Below, one piece after another: positions 62,259 to 64,000 of a stretch of 64,000 bases of DNA (positions within the stretch are counted from its first letter, which is position 1; every line of letters starts with the position of its first letter). Under the pieces are notes generated by a model. It was given only the letters and a program-made list of their open reading frames with translations. It did not search any database and had not been told where the DNA came from. Position numbers and translations under genes: made by a program. Source of the DNA: Streptomyces sp. NBC_00285. Its GTDB lineage: Bacteria; Actinomycetota; Actinomycetes; Streptomycetales; Streptomycetaceae. Location: the NCBI RefSeq assembly GCF_036174265.1, contig NZ_CP108055.1, positions 7,316,001 to 7,380,000 of the forward strand, read 5' to 3'.

Positions 62259-62935
62259 CCTCGATGTTCCGCACGGTGATGGGTGCCGACTTCGACCGCC
62301 TGCATCCCCAGCTCCAGCGCCGCTTCTCGGTCGGTCTCGCGAGCGGCGAGGCCTGCACCGGCCGGGGTGTGATGGACCGCGTCTGGCACGGCCGGACCTT
62401 CGTGAAGCCGTTCCTGGCGCTTGGGGCCACGCGCAACATCCTGGTGCCGAGACCGGGGCGGAACGTGCCGTTCGTGATCGAGAACGTGCCCTACGTCGAC
62501 ACCTACGGCCGTGAGACGGTGACCTTCGTGCGCACCTTCGACCTGCCCGGCCGCCCCCGACGCTTCGACGCCCAGATGGTGCTGAGCCCCAAGGGTGACC
62601 GCATCCTCGACTACCTCGGCACCCACCAGCACCTGGCCAGCGAGCTGCACTTCCACGCCGAGCCCGACGGCTCGCTGCTGATCCGCTCCGGGGAGCACCG
62701 GTTCCGGGAGGGCGTGGTGGACCTCCGGGTGCCCGAGCCGGTCGGCGCGACCGCCGAGGTGCGGGAGTCGTACGACGACGAATCCGGCCGCTTCCGCATC
62801 CAGGTCCGGGTCGTCAACCGGTACTTCGGCCCGCTCTTCGGCTACGAGGGCTCCTTCGAGGCGACGTACACCGACATCGCCGCCTGCGGAGTGCGCCCCG
62901 GTCTCCGGCCGGTCCGCGAGGAGGCGCGCGCATGA
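62255..62935 (+). CDS. DUF4166 domain protein
   Basis: 226 aa. MTSMFRTVMGADFDRLHPQL and later NVPYVDTYGRETVTFVRTF and FDAQMVLSPKGDRILDYLGT match the DUF4166 family, thought to be a beta-rich lipid-handling fold. Overlaps both neighbours by 4 nt (ATGA), so the three products are probably needed together. Confidence 0.85.
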   Translation: MTSMFRTVMGADFDRLHPQLQRRFSVGLASGEACTGRGVMDRVWHGRTFVKPFLALGATRNILVPRPGRNVPFVIENVPYVDTYGRETVTFVRTFDLPGRPRRFDAQMVLSPKGDRILDYLGTHQHLASELHFHAEPDGSLLIRSGEHRFREGVVDLRVPEPVGATAEVRESYDDESGRFRIQVRVVNRYFGPLFGYEGSFEATYTDIAACGVRPGLRPVREEARA

Positions 62936-63582
62936 GTCCCGAGACCGCGAAGTCCCTGGAGACGAAGACCAAACTCCTGGAAGGCGCCCTGCGGACCCTC
63001 ACCGAACAGGGCATCGCCAAGACCTCCGCCCGCACGGTCGCGGCGACCGCCGGGGTCAACCAGGCCCTGGTCTTCTACCACTTCGGTTCCGTCGACGAAC
63101 TCCTCGCGGCGGCCTGCCGCTACGGGGCCGAACGTTCGGTGGCCCGGTACCGGGACCGGTTCGCCGCGGTGAGCTCGCTGTCCGAACTCCTCGTGGTGGG
63201 GCGGCGCGTCCACGAGGAGGAGCGGGCCGGCGGACATGTCGCCCTCCTCGGCCAGCTGCTGGCCGGTGCCCAGACCCACGCCACGCTCGGCCCGGCCACC
63301 GCGGCGGGTCTGGAGCTGTGGATCGCCGAGATCGAGAAGACCCTCGTCCGGGTCCTCGCGGCCACGCCCTTCGGGGAGTTCGCCGACCCGGCGGGCCTGG
63401 CCCGTGCGGTGGCCGCGTCCTTCGTGGGCATCGAGCTGTACGAAGGGGTCGACGCGGCGGGCGCCGGCGCGGCCCTGGACGCGCTGGAGCAACTCGGCGT
63501 GCTCGTCGCCGCGTTGGAGGACCTGGGCCCGGTCGCCCAGCGCGCGGTGCGCCTCCACCTCCGCAGGACCGGCCGCCGCTGA
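62932..63582 (+). CDS. TetR/AcrR family regulator
   Basis: 216 aa. The HTH is TLTEQGIAKTSARTVAATAG and VNQALVFYHFGSVDELLAA, and the ligand domain fills residues about 80-216. ATG 62932 overlaps the stop of the DUF4166 gene. It probably binds the two TTGAGC...GCTCAA palindromes upstream of the operon. Confidence 0.93.
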   Translation: MSPETAKSLETKTKLLEGALRTLTEQGIAKTSARTVAATAGVNQALVFYHFGSVDELLAAACRYGAERSVARYRDRFAAVSSLSELLVVGRRVHEEERAGGHVALLGQLLAGAQTHATLGPATAAGLELWIAEIEKTLVRVLAATPFGEFADPAGLARAVAASFVGIELYEGVDAAGAGAALDALEQLGVLVAALEDLGPVAQRAVRLHLRRTGRR

Positions 63583-63856
63583 CCACGACGCCCCGGCGAG
63601 GGGACACCACGCCCGCCGCCGACAGTCGGCTGGAGGTCCGCCACGGCGGCCGCCGCTGGGCGGAGGGCGTGGTGCATCTGCTACCTGGCGTCGGCTGATC
63701 CGGAGCGACATCCCGAACGACCGCGTCCCGCGCCGGGGCACGGCCACCGGCACCCGCCTGGACGCTCCCGGGTAGCCATGCCCATGAATCTCCACTTCTG
63801 TGTGGATATCGAATCCCTTGCGGGGTCGATCACTCCTCACTCAACCGGAGGGCACC

Positions 63857-64000
63857 GTGCGGCCGGACGGCTACGACTACGACACCTACAGCCGACTCGC
63901 CGGGCCGCTCACGGAGCCGGCCGGGTCGGCGTACCGGGTGCAGTACACCTCGCTGCTGTCGAGGGAGCCCCGCCGAATACGTGCCGTCCTGCTGATGTGC
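63857..64000 (+). CDS. Start of a gene cut by the window edge
   Basis: A GTG start at 63857 with GGAGG 6 nt upstream opens a frame (VRPDGYDYDTYSRLAGPLTE ...) that runs to the end of the window, 48 codons so far. No domain is recognisable in this fragment. The 274 bp upstream hold only the promoter. Confidence 0.6.
   Translation, partial: MRPDGYDYDTYSRLAGPLTEPAGSAYRVQYTSLLSREPRRIRAVLLMC

Overview
High GC, gene density, codon use and gene content point to a Streptomyces chromosome. The order atpD-atpC-DUF2550-chiC-chiR-chiS ... nucS ... filP-scy-mce ... meaB ... absC matches, from memory, the S. coelicolor SCO5373 to about SCO5417 segment. A foreign element of about 23.4 kb interrupts this conserved backbone.

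Left backbone (1-14.3 kb). It holds the end of the ATP synthase operon (atpD partial, atpC) and a DUF2550 protein. A secreted GH18 chitinase follows, with the classic repeated promoter element and its adjacent chiS-chiR two-component system. Next come a cobalamin adenosyltransferase, a DrrAB-type ABC exporter with a divergent TetR repressor, 3-hydroxybutyryl-CoA dehydrogenase, a STAS protein, a large membrane-anchored NTPase, and the severed native 3' end of nucS.

Integrated element (about 14326-37749). A large serine recombinase sits at the left end. The element lies inside nucS, the mismatch-specific endonuclease gene of actinobacteria. The native nucS 3' end is stranded at the left junction. 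At the right junction the element supplies a diverged replacement 3' end, so a full-length chimeric NucS (250 aa instead of about 223) is still encoded, with a 27-residue insertion and a duplicated catalytic AVEIKRR stretch. Joining the two outer arms in silico gives an attP with perfect 10-bp inverted arms. Joining the two host flanks gives an uninterrupted nucS frame. The element also carries a second integration module: a tyrosine recombinase, an Xis-like protein and an apparently unrecombined attP holding a tRNA 3' half and arm-type repeats. Other contents are a replication-relaxation protein, a TraG/VirD4-like ATPase operon with small membrane proteins and an Xre regulator, and cargo that looks like conflict or defence genes (PD-(D/E)XK nuclease, HEPN protein, PIN-TM protein, EAD-like TM protein, metallo-beta-lactamase plus membrane protein pair). 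There is also a regulatory cluster (HATPase, serine-less resolvase-like protein, TPR-HTH regulator) and two micro-ORFs with strong ribosome binding sites. Several element genes contain the rare TTA codon.

Right backbone (37.75-64 kb). It contains the nucS 5' part, an SCO5389-family protein, an LLM oxidoreductase, two ABC-2 exporters, the filP and scy cytoskeletal genes, and methylmalonyl-CoA genes (mce, thiolase, meaB). These are followed by an MFS exporter preceded by a short upstream ORF and attenuator-like hairpin, a PepSY protein with an OmpR-type two-component system, the MarR regulator absC, three AIM24 paralogues, small conserved proteins, and a three-gene operon ending in a TetR regulator with two palindromic candidate operators upstream. 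The window ends inside a new gene on the plus strand.
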